Origin: Malachius bipustulatus
Taxonomy: Eukaryota; Arthropoda; Insecta; Coleoptera; Melyridae
Length of the DNA: 64,000 nt
NCBI GenBank assembly: GCA_910589415.1
Contig: OU342637.1
Location: 26,938,162-27,002,161 of the forward strand
Reading direction: 5' to 3'
A program made the position numbers and the translations under genes. Shown in pieces: positions 36,860 to 50,300 of this stretch. The first letter of the stretch is position 1. Each line of letters starts with the position of its first letter. The notes under the pieces were generated by a model. It saw only the letters and a program-made list of their open reading frames with translations. It searched no databases and was not told the DNA's origin.

Positions 36860-38770
36860 AATATATTTGCAGAAGTGTCGTCTAGTAATAAATCTTACAG
36901 CTATTTTTTCATTTATTTGTACTAAATTTGCCCAAATTCGGGAGACTACCCTCAAATTATGGGACAGCCTGCTTATAGGATCTAGTCGCCGTTGTAAATG
37001 TTTCGAATGTCAGATGGATAGCTCCTGACGACTTCCCTCAAATACTACTGTACTCCCTTAGGTAGGTACTGTGGGTTCTTACAAAAAGATAAATTCAAAA
37101 AAAGATAATCTCAATTTTTCATTTTTTCCCCAGCATATTTCAACATCGACTAAAGTAGGTAGCTGTTCCAAATTTTGTTTCAGATTCTTATTTTGAATTA
37201 TTATATTCAAATTGTGCAACTTTTCTTCATTTTCCTGATGATTTTTTGTTATGCTTACTTAATGATAAATAAAATTCTTTATTACTAACTAAATTCAGAC
37301 GTGCTAGATTTATTGTTTTCCAAATATTAAGGAAAATTTAATTCCAACAGGTATATTTCCTAGCAACATCTTCAAACATTTCAGAAGCGCATCAACTGTG
37401 AAATCGACTCCCGATAACAAAAGAAATAAAATCGGGATTAAAGTAAGGTTACATCAATAATAAGGCTTTGATAAGGCAATAATAAGAGTTTGCAAGTTAG
37501 TCAACGAATTGAGGGCTGATTCGGGTGGAATTTTCTCGAATTCTTTTCAAATGTAACATCGAAGAATTTGCATTGGAAAATGATGGGAAGGAGTCGCATG
37601 ATTTGCTCTATACGAACCTTTTTTCTTTCGAAAATATCGTCCGTATTTGCATTTTTATTACAAGATATAGCTTCACTTTATTTCAATATTTTATCGTTTC
37701 TGTCCATAAAGTATACATAATAAAACTTAGAATATCATCTGAGATATAAAGAGGAGGCCTTCATAATACTGGTCTAGCTGACCGAGCGAGAGGGCTACAA
37801 TAGATATAAAGATAAATATCTCTAGTTTTCCAGATAAAAATTATTATATTCTCATTTCGGGAATATTATTTTTGCAGCATGGAAAATTTCACTGACATAA
37901 ATCCAGCTGGAGTACTCTTTTCCTAAAATAATTATCGTTTATATTACATGCTGCAATCTTTTTTTTTAACAATATCACCTATTTATCATTATTATTTATA
38001 CAAATTTTATAACGTATCAAATCAAAATCGACCTAATTGAGCATATGTTTTAAAAAATTTATTAGCTTAACCAGTAAATCAGCTTGAAAATCGCTATTCA
38101 AAAAACTAACAAAGTTACAAGTACAGAAAATGTGCCTAATAATAGAAATCCTGTCAAAAAATACTCGAACCAGACAGACCAACTCATGCATAACTGAGCC
38201 CGAATGCAAATCCCATAATACCATCAGTTATTGTGAATTCGCATCAGGGATGTAGATGATCTGTTTGATTCCCGATGCGCCTCTCTGGATGTCAATGGTA
38301 AATTAGGTTGCAGCGAATTCGGGTTAATGATTGTAATTCGCATGCATGAAATCCACTTTGTAAATAACAGTCACCTTTCATGTCATCCACATTTCAATTA
38401 AACCTCGATGGTTACAGCTCGGCAATGCTCATTTAGGCTATGTCGTCTGCGGTCCCGTTACACCGTGTTCACATTGCTTCTTTTGGCAAAAACGTTCTAC
38501 CTGTCCCATTATAGTAGCAAGGGAATTGTCTAGGTACCTACAGATTCCATTATTCCACTTTAGGTGCATCTCAGGTGTCAGAATTAGCAATGTGGATTTT
38601 ACATTAATTAAACATGTCTTCATTTTAGTTATTACTATAATATCTACAGTAGGTACATAAATGCAACAAGTTTCTTTAATTTTTTTCCCCAAAATTGAAA
38701 ATAGAGGAGCAAATTTTTTATTAAAATTTGGTGAGCTTACAACTTATATATTTTGAATTTTTGTGTCAAA
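36860..38770. other. Gene-free stretch
   Basis: AT-rich. An octamer ATGCAAAT lies near 38205 within a slightly GC-richer stretch (38150-38470) that could be regulatory. No gene was recognised. Confidence 0.4.
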
Positions 38771-38774
38771 TTTG

Positions 38775-39945
38775 ACAAAAAAGTTTATCGAAACCTGAGA
38801 AGTATTAAAGATTTTTTAGCCTAATTAATTGTTTCAGAATCATATTAGAGTTTTTTTTTTCAAAAACAGTATCATAAAAATTAGAATAGAAATTTACCTA
38901 TCTTGTAAAATGTAAAACCACATCGAAAGCAACTATTGTAAACTGTATTAGAATAAGATCCTTTGTGCACTCTCCTCGTGTTTACAACCTTTTCACTATG
39001 CCGTGGTCTAGTCCAGTGTGTTACAAAGTCGTCCTGAAGGACCCCTGGACGCAAGTGTCCTATGTATTAAAACCTTCCCTGTCATAGAAATGCAGATGGA
39101 AAAAAATAAATAAATAAATAAAATAAATAAAAAAAAATTAAAACAAAAAATAATAATAATAACAGAAAAAAAAAATAATATAAAATAAAAATACAAAAAA
39201 TAAATAAATTAAAAATAAATTAAAAAAAACTAAAAAAAAATTAATGAAAATAATCTCTTTATAAAATCTCTTAAAATAATAATTATAATATTAATAGTAT
39301 TTTGTAATGGCTACCTACAACGTGTCTATGTGATTTGTGTATTGGTGAAAAATTGTAAGAAAATGCAATAGTAGGTACCCACCCCGGTATCGATCAAAAT
39401 ACCAGCAATAAGGGATATACTAGTTTACAAAATAGTTTACTTTACAAAAGTCTGTGACCAATGGAGGGCGACTCCGAGGTCAGTTCTTACCGCACCACCA
39501 CCACCACCACCAAAAACAGTATGAGCTTCCAATACTGGACTCACGATCTCTCAAAATGATAGTACATAATACTAAATTAAAATTACAAGATTGATATTAA
39601 CGATTTTGTGGATTCTGGGCACGCCACTGTATTCACTATATCCCAAAATGCTACTGTACTGAAAATTATGGAAACCTGTTGGGTATCACCGATTTTATAG
39701 CCAAATTAAAATTTCTAAAATTCCTATTGGTGATTTTTTTAGTAAAAATCTGGCCACACCACTGGATTCGCCACTTTTTAAAACGGTACTCTACTAAAGT
39801 TTATGGAAACCTGAGAAGTATTAAATATTTTTTAGCCAAATTACTTAATTTTTCCAGAATCATATTAGTGTTTTCTTTTTTCAGAAAAGGTATGAGCTTC
39901 CAACTGGACTCACGATCTCTCAAAACGCTACTATACTAAATATAA
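38775..39945. repeat. Diverged direct repeats, interrupted by an insertion
   Basis: Phrases recur in order. GAAACCTGAGAAGTATTAAA occurs at about 38798 and 39808, CAGAATCATATTAG at about 38834 and 39855, and GTATGAGCTTCCAA at about 39519 and 39888, followed each time by CTGGACTCACGATCTCTCAA. TTATGGAAACCTG occurs at about 39666 and 39799. The first copy is split by the insertion at 38873-39510. The 86-codon frame at 39679-39939 runs through this repeat and is not a gene. Confidence 0.7.
38873..39510 (+). mobile_element. 638-bp retro-insertion with 12-bp target duplication
   Basis: CAAAAACAGTAT stands on both sides (38861-38872 and 39511-39522), and joining the flanks restores the surrounding direct repeat (a T-run, then CAAAAACAGTATGAGCTTCC). 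The inserted DNA ends with (CAC)n, a simple-repeat tail as in many LINE or SINE copies. It contains an A-rich AAATAAATA stretch at 39092-39250, preceded by GTCGTCCTGAAGGACCCCTG. No coding sequence is seen. A short retroposon inserted by target-primed reverse transcription is the simplest reading. Confidence 0.65.
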
Positions 39946-39949
39946 ATAT

Positions 39950-42815
39950 AATGAAGACCTATAAACTCTAATGCATAGGAAATCTCATGAGTCGTTCACC
40001 CCGCGTAATCACACATAACCGACGTGATTTCAGCGTGTAAGCAGGGGCTTCCCGCAAGAATAGTAGGATATGTGAGAGAAGCGCGAGAACCAGTAGAGTA
40101 GTAGCATGACAGCTTTGACACTCTAACCCTGTCAGGCATCGATATAGATCATTTTTGGAAGGCTTTTTAACTACAATATTTAAAACACGAGATTTCTCTC
40201 ATAACTCATATGCTCAGTTTTGAGTAACAAGTATTACCAGAATCTCGAACCACAACCAGGTGAAATAGTACCTCGTAAGAACTGAGAGACGCAGGAGCGT
40301 GTCTTATCCTGAAGATAAGGTAGAAAACCGTCTCAATAAATTCACAACAAATTCAATTCACACAGTATGAAAGGTCTCGAAATCTTGTAGTCATCATAGT
40401 AGTTATTTATTGAACATTTATTCGAATCAATCATTGAAGTATCTTATTGGAACATTCAAAAATATTTCCTGAATTTCTCATCTCTGGTATCTATAATGGG
40501 AGTCGCGAGAATATAAAACCGATAAAACTGCCACCAACTAAACTCCTCGTCTGCATATTTGATGAATCCAAAGGTCGCATCTAGTTTAATTCCTTCTAAT
40601 GCCATGAGACAGCAAGAATGTCAGGAGAAAAACCTTGAATGCCTTAACTAAAGAAAATCACAACCGACGTTATTAAAGCTCATAGACGAACTGCATCAGA
40701 CCTGGCTCGCATTAGCGCGATAGCTCACTGGAAAAAAGATTTTATTTTTTTAGAATTCTCACTTCATCGCAAGACTTCCGCATAAGACGAATTATCTAAA
40801 TGGAAATGCAAATGTTCTCGCTTCACTTCCCTCGATTTTTAATATAAAATCTCGGTCACATCAAGCTTGGTTACTGCTTAATATTTATGAGTATTCCTGC
40901 TTAAATCGGGATCCCGCGTAGACACATTCGAGTCTTCTGTTTTGTATGCAAAATATAATATCTGACGTCCAGGAAGATAATCAGCGGGAAAGTAAAATCT
41001 GTTTTTTAGAGCCGGAAAATATTTCACTCATTTTTACCACGGAAGGGAAGGCTGTTGAAAGTGAAGTACATATAACGAATCGAACTCCCACTTTCGTTGC
41101 TTATACCATAAGAAGTGTCAAACGACTTTTTGACGAAAACGACTGGCTTGTTTTTTCTTTGTACGATTTTTTTAATAATGTTTTTTCCTAAGACTACCTA
41201 GGTATGCCAACCATGGACCATGGCCACCTAACTACAGAACTAAACTTAACGCTCTGTTACTGTTGATTATAAAACTTGACGTAAGTGAGATATATCCATT
41301 GATTGCTAATTTTATCTGCACTGAAACCTGGTAAAATGTCAATGTGGCATTCTTCATAGTATAGTTTAGTTGTGCCATCTAGTCCGCTGTCGGCCCTGAC
41401 TCACCGCGGACTCGTAGTTGATGACAATTGAAAGTGGTGACTCCTTAATGTGTTCGAAAAATTCTACGAGTAAATCAATTCACCGTAATAATGATTTCAC
41501 ATAATTCTAGACTGAGATTCTAGAACATTTCTACCATCTCGGATTGCATATATGAATCAACTCCCTGAGAAAGAGTCTTCAGTCTTGAAATATAAGTGAA
41601 GCGGTATACAAAATGAATAAGTATATACTTGAAATAAATTGTGCTATTAAATGTGTTTACGAATAAATAGTAAAAACTGCTTTACCTGAAATAAGTACTT
41701 ATAGTGTAAATAAATAATTACTGTGTTGTGTATTTCTAAAAATGTTAGGAAATGAAGAAAACTGATTTCGCAACAATTATTTAATTGTGAATTTTTCAAT
41801 TTTCCAAACTCCAGAATAACACACTCAAATTATCCTACTTCAGGATGAATTAATAAAATTGAAGAAAATTAGAATTCGTTTAGAGGAATTAAAGCTGAAT
41901 CAAAAGACTGTTTGAGCAATTAATTTACACGACTGCAAGCAAAAAATCTTAATTGCTTAGAGATCGTTTTAAAAAAAACAGCTTAGTTAAACTTCTCAAG
42001 TAATTTTCCGCTTTATTTTCCAAACCTCTTAATTTTCACACTTCAACGCTTCATTACGAGGTAATTTTCAATTAATAATAACTGCCGCTTCCAAACCCGA
42101 AGAGAATCCTGAAGAGTGGTTTCTGTAATTTTCTTACTAAAACTATGATGTCAAAAAAATAGAATAATCAAGCCACAGGGATCGATAACTAGGTACTATC
42201 TAAGGAGATGCGGCAAATGTTCTATGTAGATGCAGGCCTGGAACAAATGGGATTCGTAAATTCAGTTTAAAATAAAACTTTTCTAAGAGAATAGACGGTA
42301 CCTATAATACTTGCTCGAAACACAATGTGGGAGATATTTCACACTAGGGATAAATAGGGGAGAACTGGGCGTGCCGGAAATACCCGACAGGACACCGCAG
42401 TGGATTTCTAAGATGGACAAACAAGGAGCTATTTCTTGTGATTTATAACAACTTGTTCTTTGGTTTTCTCTTCAAGTCAAAAAATTCTAGTCAGAATAGT
42501 TTTTTGTACAAGTTTTATTGAGGAATTATAACGGATTTTCCCTTGAAAGGTTTTCTATAAAGTAAATTCAGACTCTATTACTTATTTATTAACGCGGATC
42601 TATAGTTATTTTACACACTTCACACAAGTATAATTATTTATTTAAACTTAGAGCCTGACAGTATTTTATGCTTCCATTTATTTGAATATGAACTAACAAC
42701 TAATATTTATTTGATACATTTAATAATACAAGGATTCAGTTGAGATACGTTCAGCACCTTCCACGCGGTGCTTCACTTGAAACTCAAGACTGACTTCGCT
42801 TTTCTAGCAAGACAT
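39950..42815. other. Gene-free stretch
   Basis: No recognisable gene. CCTGAAGATAAGGTAGAAAA at about 40309 resembles the CTGAxGAT..GAAA words near retroelement ends, and may be the tail of an old element. About 40560-40740 and 41380-41430 are GC-richer. Confidence 0.4.
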
Positions 42816-42819
42816 TTAT

Positions 42820-43174
42820 ACAGGCTGTTTCAAAATATGTGTCGGAAAATGATATGTGGTGATTCCTTGGCTCATTTTGAGAAAAAAAGTTCCTATTAAG
42901 ATGCGTCCGCAAAATCTACCGTTTTCGAAATATAGGGTGTAAAAAAAATACTCAGTTTTTTGACGATATCTCAAGATATGAAACAAAATTTTTGTACACA
43001 ACCTTATCATTAATGTTATTTGCTTTTTGAGCGCTAACTCAATTCTTTCCATATGGGAGTTGCGGTTGTCTAAAAGAAATTTGCGCCCAAACCAAGGTGC
43101 TCTTGGTCAAAAGCTCTAATATGGACGATTCCTGAGACATCGTCAAACAGCTGAAATTTTTTTTGACACCCTGT
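42820..43174. mobile_element. ~355-bp MITE-like element
   Basis: The left end reads ACAGGCTGTTTCAAAATAT and the right end, inverted, reads ACAGGGTGTCAAAAAAAAT, giving short imperfect terminal inverted repeats. The interior is AT-rich and non-coding. The ACAGGGTG terminus recurs at the right end of the neighbouring palindromic repeat (44378-44385) and, less exactly, at about 49306, so a family seems present. I could not define a target duplication. Confidence 0.5.
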
Positions 43175-43530
43175 CGAAAACGTTCGAAGCCCGAAGGACC
43201 AATTAATTATTACGAAAGTTCAACAAAACAAACTGTTCACTTTATTTAGAAAACAAACACAATAGTCTTTATTTAATGAATGAATAATAATATCGCAATT
43301 TTGAACGTAAAAGAACAATAAAACGTATAATATGGTAAGTCGTAGGTCGTATGACGTAAATCGCAAAATAGAATGTCGAAATGATGAATGACGAATGAAT
43401 AATAAAATCAGCTTCTTCGGTTGAAAGGACACGCCGACCGCCCTTCCATGGTCAGTGATGCCATTGTCCCTCGGGAGGTGAATGCGACGTTGCCATGGTT
43501 GTCGGACTCTTGAATAGGTATTCGCAACAG

Positions 43531-44386
43531 TAGCAGGACTTTTAAAGAATAAAAGTTCCCACAAACATATTCCCGGAAAACCTTGGGAAAAAAAAATTAC
43601 AGTTTATTGAAAAAATTTTTTTTCAGTTTTTGCCGCATAACTTTTACATTTCTCAATATTTTAATAATTTAATACCAAGAGCTTGATTATTATAATTTAG
43701 AGCACATAAAACGAAGAAAAATACTGGGAAAAAAGAATCATCAGTGGCGTAGAGATTTTGTCCTTTTTCCCTCAACAACTTCTACACCCATGGACCTACA
43801 AGACCTTACTTATTAGCGTTGGATTCCCTGGAGTTTTCTTACAAATTAGGTATTCTTTTGAATATGCGAAATTGCTCATAGTTTTTAAGTAAATTGAGTC
43901 TAAGCTTCATCATGCCGCAAAAATAAGCTCATTTTTTCGATCTTAATTGTTAATTTTGGATTAGCAAAATAAGTGGTTTGGGGTAGCTTGAGCTCAATTT
44001 ACTTAAAAAATATGAGGAATTTCGAATATTTGTAGGTATACTTTTTTGTAAGAAATCTCCAGGGAATTCAACGCTGAAACGTAAGGTCTTATAAGTCCAT
44101 GGTAGTAGCAGTTGTTGAGCGAAAAAGGGGTCATATACCCTGTATCAACGCCTCTGATGATTTTTTTTACCTATGTTTTTTTTCATTTTGGGTGCTCTAT
44201 TTTATAATAAATAACCTCTGGGTATAAAATGTAAATATTGAGGAATGTCATAGTTATGCCGCGAAAACTAAAAAAAAACTTTTATTTTAACACCTTTTTC
44301 CCAAGCTTTATGGCAACTTTTATTCCTTAAAACAAGTCTTCTTTAAACTGGCGAAATCGTGCTACAAAAAACTGACTCACCCTGTA
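43531..44386. mobile_element. ~850-bp palindromic element
   Basis: Two long arms (about 43531-43911 and 43982-44340) are inverted copies of each other. Matching pairs include CTTGGGAAAAA, TGCCGCATAAC, CTCAATATTT, CATGGACCTACAAGACCTTA/CATGGACTTATAAGACCTTA, ATTCCCTGGAG and TTTTTAAGTAAATTGAG. The arms are roughly 75-80% alike by eye. The unpaired centre is about 70 bp. The right end terminates in CTCACCCTGT. No protein is encoded. Confidence 0.85.
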
Positions 44387-44394
44387 TTGTAATA

Positions 44395-47300
44395 AAAGAT
44401 AAGTCGTTGAGTTGCGTAAGTAAATCCACTTTCAGTTTCTAATTATCGGGCCTGTGACTACGTGAAATAAAACTATGTCCATTTATGGACATTAATGGAC
44501 ATCTTCCAAAATGTTTTCTCATTAAAGCTGGGGGCTTTAATTTGACGCCTTCAGGATAGAAATAAGTAACTGAATCCCTCCGAATCCCTTCATAATTGTT
44601 TTGAGTTAGCTGGGAAATCTGGAGAGGAAGGAAGGTAATTATATCCCTCGTTGGAATACAAGCAGAAGTTATTAAATATGCTAAATTAAATGGAAGTTCC
44701 TACTTACCTACCAATAAGAGCAATGCTAATAAAAGCTGTAAAATCTAATCATTATTCCGTTTCCATGTACTGAACTTAATAAAAAAAGTAAATGAAGTAC
44801 TTTGCGCTTGGATATGACGATGTAATATTTCTGGGGGAGTTTTCATTATGTTCAGCTTTTAACAGGGTGCATTAGCTCGTGGAGTTCTAAATGTTAAACA
44901 AGAGTCATTATTGTTAGAGTAATTTGCCTTCTGGAAGCAGAAATAAAATCAAACAGAGAGGAAATCATTTAATATAGGAGTTAAAATGACTGCTCCGCTG
45001 TCGAATCTCTCACTTCCCAAACGCCGGATCAACTAATGAGTTCCCTTGTTGAAGTCCACTATAATAATTTTCCTCTCGTTAAATCGGCTATTATCTTTTC
45101 ATCTCTTGCTTTTTATTTTGACCCATCCTTCCGTTAAATATCGGATCCCGTTTTCACATTTGCACGCCTTTTCCGTGTACTGTCTCCTGAACGCTCCTCG
45201 TCCCGATTCTATTGCTCCGGAAAGAATAAACAGGACTGCTTGCTAAGAAGGGAAGTTTGTATCGATTTTCTGTTTCAGTTTTGCTGGAGATAAATTCTGG
45301 CCTATTTAACAAAATTCTAATTCAAGATAATATCTTATAGCATCTCTTCCATCTATAGCTCTAAATTATGAAGATATTTTGTCACTAAATGCAATTCTAA
45401 TAATAATTATTATACTTATCAATAATTATTATTATTATTATAGAAGAAGATACTGTAGCTTGAATTTTTTCAATTCAGCTTTCTGTACTTCGGTTCCAAA
45501 TCGGAAGGACCCTTAGACTATATTAATAAATATGGACCGCGCCTTCCCTATCTTAGCTTAAAGTCAGTTTTGGTTTGTTGATATTCTCTCTCGCACTCAT
45601 ATGCTGCCTCTGGCGGGGTAAGGGGAACGACGTAAAACGTAAACAAACAGAACGCAACGGCAGTGGCGCGCTCGAGTTCAGTTATAGGAAATGTAATAAT
45701 TACATAAATTATAATAATGATCATAATATTCATAATATTATTATTTTATTTGCAGTCTTTGTTACAAAAAACATAAATTATGGGAATACTAATAGATATT
45801 AAATTAAGAAAATATATACTTATACCTACCTATACAAAATAAAAGGTACAAAAAGGTAATAACAATTTAGCAAATAAAAAATCGATAGGAAAGTCGGAAA
45901 GCAATATACCTACATCAGTAGGTACCTAAAATATTTTTTCAATTTCTTACATATTTAGTTGATTTTATTCTAAAAATAAATTAAACGAACCTAATTGAAA
46001 ATATGTCAGATACCTAATCACTAATTTTAAAATGCCCTGTATTACTAAAGTTTTGTTCTGATATTGCTGGGAGTGAATTCGTCTCAATTTTAGAAGAATT
46101 AGTTGCCGATAAAAAATGAAAGATCATGGAAAAAGTTCACCACATTTTAAAAAAATGCACCTTAAAATTAGTAATAATCTGAAATTTTTTAACGTTCGTG
46201 CAACCAGGTCAAAGTCTTCTATTTCATATTCTTTGATGATATTGTTTAAGTATTATTCCCCCTCTCCATATTCTGATTATCTTAAATTAGAGGTTGACAA
46301 TAATAATAGGTAATATACTTTCAAAAAGTCAGTATTATTTATTTAAATGGAATCATTTTTCCAAGTTGCATTTTTCAAAGTATTCAGTAGGTATTCAGTA
46401 TGCTTTCGAAAATGAAAAAAAAAACTGTCAAACAATAATTGTTTTCACAAATTAAAAGATAAAACACTTACGCTACGCTACGCCCATGACCATGTATGCT
46501 TTGTTTTGATTGACGGCTTTGCGTTGCTTACGTAGGAAACTGATAGACTTACCTTCTTTCGAAGTTTTCTCAAAAACAGAACACGTTTTCGCCACTTTTT
46601 TTTTAACTTAATTGAAAAATTAATTATTAAAGCTTAAAACGAGTGAAAGCTAGAGCTGAAAATATAAATAACAAGGAACTTACAACTGTTTGAAAAACAC
46701 GAACTCTTATTATGGTATTATGTAAACAAACGGTCTGACAGGATGTAAACATTCACGTTGCCAGATGTAGCAAAGTAAAACGGGTATAAGGGATCCATCG
46801 ATGTTTATTGCCCACCAATAACACTGGAGAGGTTGCGCTCTTTCATTGTAAGTGCCAGTTTCATTATTGATCTGGCATTCATTGTTTTGAACAGTCTTGT
46901 TTGGAGAGAGAGGGATGTCGGAACACTTTTTCAGTGTTTATGTCTTGGTCCATATTTATTAATATAGTTTAAGGAAGGACCTTTTTAGATTTAAATAAAA
47001 ATTTCATCTTTATATATATTTTTATCCAGATCACTCGGAAATATGTCTTCTTATCTGCTTCGCGCTTATCTTCGTGAATTTTCTGCTCAAAATCGAACGT
47101 TAAATTAAACATTGGCAACTAGCAATGAGAAGTGTGATTACACTGCCACAGGCGTGGAGAGGCTTGTGTCTACAGTTTGAAAATTTCATAACGCGTAAAT
47201 TGCCTTCTTGCTTGCTTCTTTTCATCTCCAAAGTTTTTAGGAATCAAATTCCCACTTCAAAAACAATCTAACAGAGTGCACGTCAAGTACTTTACGCGAA

Positions 47301-50300
47301 ATGAACATTTAGAAATGAACATACTAGAAAAAAAAAACGAAAAAGCATATTGATATTTTCCCTGAAACTCTCTAGCCGGGAAAAATAATAAGGTCTCTTC
47401 CGATTCTGAACAGCACTATACTATTTTCAGAATTAAAAAATTTAGCGTAGAGTTATGCGCCATTAGACGGAAGAGTTATATCATATTTAATAAAAGTGAA
47501 AGTCAAATTCAAAAGTGTTAAAAATAAAATTTTTCCAAATAGTGAAAGGGAATTAAATAAAAGTGGAATATTTAGCTACGTCACTGCTTTCTAGATTCGA
47601 GTCGTTTCATCAAGGCTGACGTATAGTGTACCCATTTCCATTTTAGCGGAAAATTTAAATAAGATTCAGCTGGGAAGAAAAACCCTAATATTTCTACCAG
47701 ACATTATCCGGAGGCTCGTAAAAACGTCGCGATAATCATTTCATGCAATTTTATAACGCTGCGTTTTAAAGTTGCCCTCCACACTAAAGCGCCTAAGTCC
47801 GACAAAAACGTTGTCAGATGACTTCAGAAATTAGCGTTAGCTTTTTGTGCAGGTGGCACACTTTGGGATTATAACTGCGAGAAAATGAAAGCAGCTGCAC
47901 TGGAACAGCTAAGATGTCTTATTCCAGTTTTATGGAAATTTTTCACTATACAATGGGATCTTATAAGGTTTTATTGTTATCTTTATTACATTTTAACGCC
48001 TTAATAGTCAACTTAATTATTGTTATACCCGGTTTTGCTTCTTTGAGATTACTCCTAGGTGGCTTTTATATATATTTAAATCGTGGGAAACTACAGGGAA
48101 GCTGGTCATATATTTTCTTACCGGGAACACTGGAGAATTTCTTACGATATCATATTAGCGCCCTAATTTGAATATTGTTGTTGGTAGTACTTACTTTGAA
48201 AGTAAACTTCAAGGAATATTCACTTTGTACTCTGGAAGCCAGCCATTTACTGTGAGGAAAATTTAATTATCATTTATTTTTTATATAAAAACCTTGTTCT
48301 GCATTATTTCATGAAAGACTAATTGTACCCAAAATGGTAAATGAACGTTAAGACAATCAATGTTTTTCCAAGACAAAAAACGGGGAATTAAAATATTTTC
48401 TCTTTACAAAAATGCCAAAAACTACTATTCAAATTTGATCAGCTTTTTCCTTCAAAAGACACATGAAATGTTTTTGGACAGTATATAAAATAATTATTAT
48501 CAACCTGAAAAATTACATAGATATCAGATTTCAAAAATTGATTCATCAAAAGCAACCATTTTCTCAAAAAGATATTCTAAATTTAAAACATTTTCCTGTA
48601 AAATAATTAAGCGAGCCAATATTTACATATGATGATATTTACATAGGAAATCCCAATGTTCGAAAAATCAATTTTGACCGTGCATACCAGAAATGTAAAC
48701 GTCATTTAAAATTATTCATTTGAGCAGGCTAATAGCCACATCAACTTCTGGATTAGCTTTCATCCTACAAAATATCCATTCAAATCTTTTTAAGTATTTA
48801 CATAAATAAATAAAAAACTTCAAAGTTTGTTCCAGCAGCAGCAGTAATTTTTATTTCGTTCCGATTTTAATAAAAAATTTATCGTTCTGCCGGAATGAAT
48901 TTCACAGTGAGTTACGCTCGTATCTATTATTTGCGCAGATGTTTTTGAAGAGGCGAATGGTGTTGATAAGTTATTATATAAAACTGGGCTTTTATATAAA
49001 AAAAAATGGAGATTCGTTTGCACTTCTACTTAAGCTCCGAAAAACAAATATTAGGATGCATCAAATTTATAGGACCATTATTAATTCTGTTACAACCGTT
49101 TGCGTAGCGTGTGTGTTGGTATCCATAATGCAAAATGGATACGATCGAAAGGTTTATGACTTTATAGGTTTGTTTACACACTACCACTACACATACTGTT
49201 CTGTGTTCAATAGGCAATAATAGCAGGTTACCATTGCACAAAACAGTGACTCTAAAATTATGATAGTCGTAATTTATGATTATAGCACAAAGAGCGTGTT
49301 TGTTATACAGGGCGATCAGGGAAGAACCTGAGAACCAAGCTCGAAGAGTCTATTCTGGAAGTAAAAAATATGAAAAAAAAACTTTTACGATAAAGAAATT
49401 TTTGTCACTTTTAGTTTAATAAATTTCAAGGATCGATCGGAATTTCTCCTTGAACGGAGAAGTTGGAATTGACTCCCCTACTTAATACCATATACTTTCA
49501 AATCCGAGTTCGGGTTTCAAATCGGGTTTTGACCGAGATTCAAATTGGGAAGAGCGAACGGGCTGGAATCAACTCCCTTTCGCCGATCCCGTTTGATATG
49601 CTAGCCAGATTTGAATCTCCATATCCCTCCGTCTATCCCACTATAGGTACTGCCTTAGTGGATCAGATTACCATACACTATGATTATTAATTCCGGTCAT
49701 ATTTTATCCTGATTGACCGCTAAATCGGAAAATCTACTCAATCAATTTATTAGTACCTAAATCTTAACCAGGAGATTCAGTATTTCCACATAAACAATAT
49801 CGATATTTCTACGCCCTGTATTGAACCATCTGTTACAGCAAATCGATAATAAATCGATCAGGAACCTATAGTCCGCGAATGCTGGTGAACTTGACCTACA
49901 GAAGAAGCAGCCAGCCGCAAGAAAAACCGGTTACTAGTAATCGACGCCGGTACTGGGGGTGCTCCTGGACAGACATATAATGCACTCACGAATCGATAGC
50001 CGAAGATAGCTTTAACTATCCAATTTTGTTTCTTTTTTGAAAGGGACCAAGCCCTGTTTTTGCAGAGTGCACTTTCAGCTTAGCCCTCTCTTCTCCACAA
50101 CGTCCAAAAGTCTCAAGCGTGAGCTCTGGAGTTGTTTGAGTATACTTCCCCAGACTTCAAAATAATTTCTTCCGCATAGCTCTTGTTACAATGACCGTTG
50201 TTGCTTGGCTGATTGAGCAGGCTGTCCACAGCAGAAAGATAATCTCACTCCAGATCCCTACCATCTTGAGGGCATCCTTCGGCAGCGATGACCTCCCAAG

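Noticed and set aside
40305..40345. A second Penelope-like element end
   Set aside because: CCTGAAGATAAGGTAGAAAA fits the general CTGAxGAT..GAAA pattern, but no RT or ribozyme core is nearby, so it is only mentioned in the region note.
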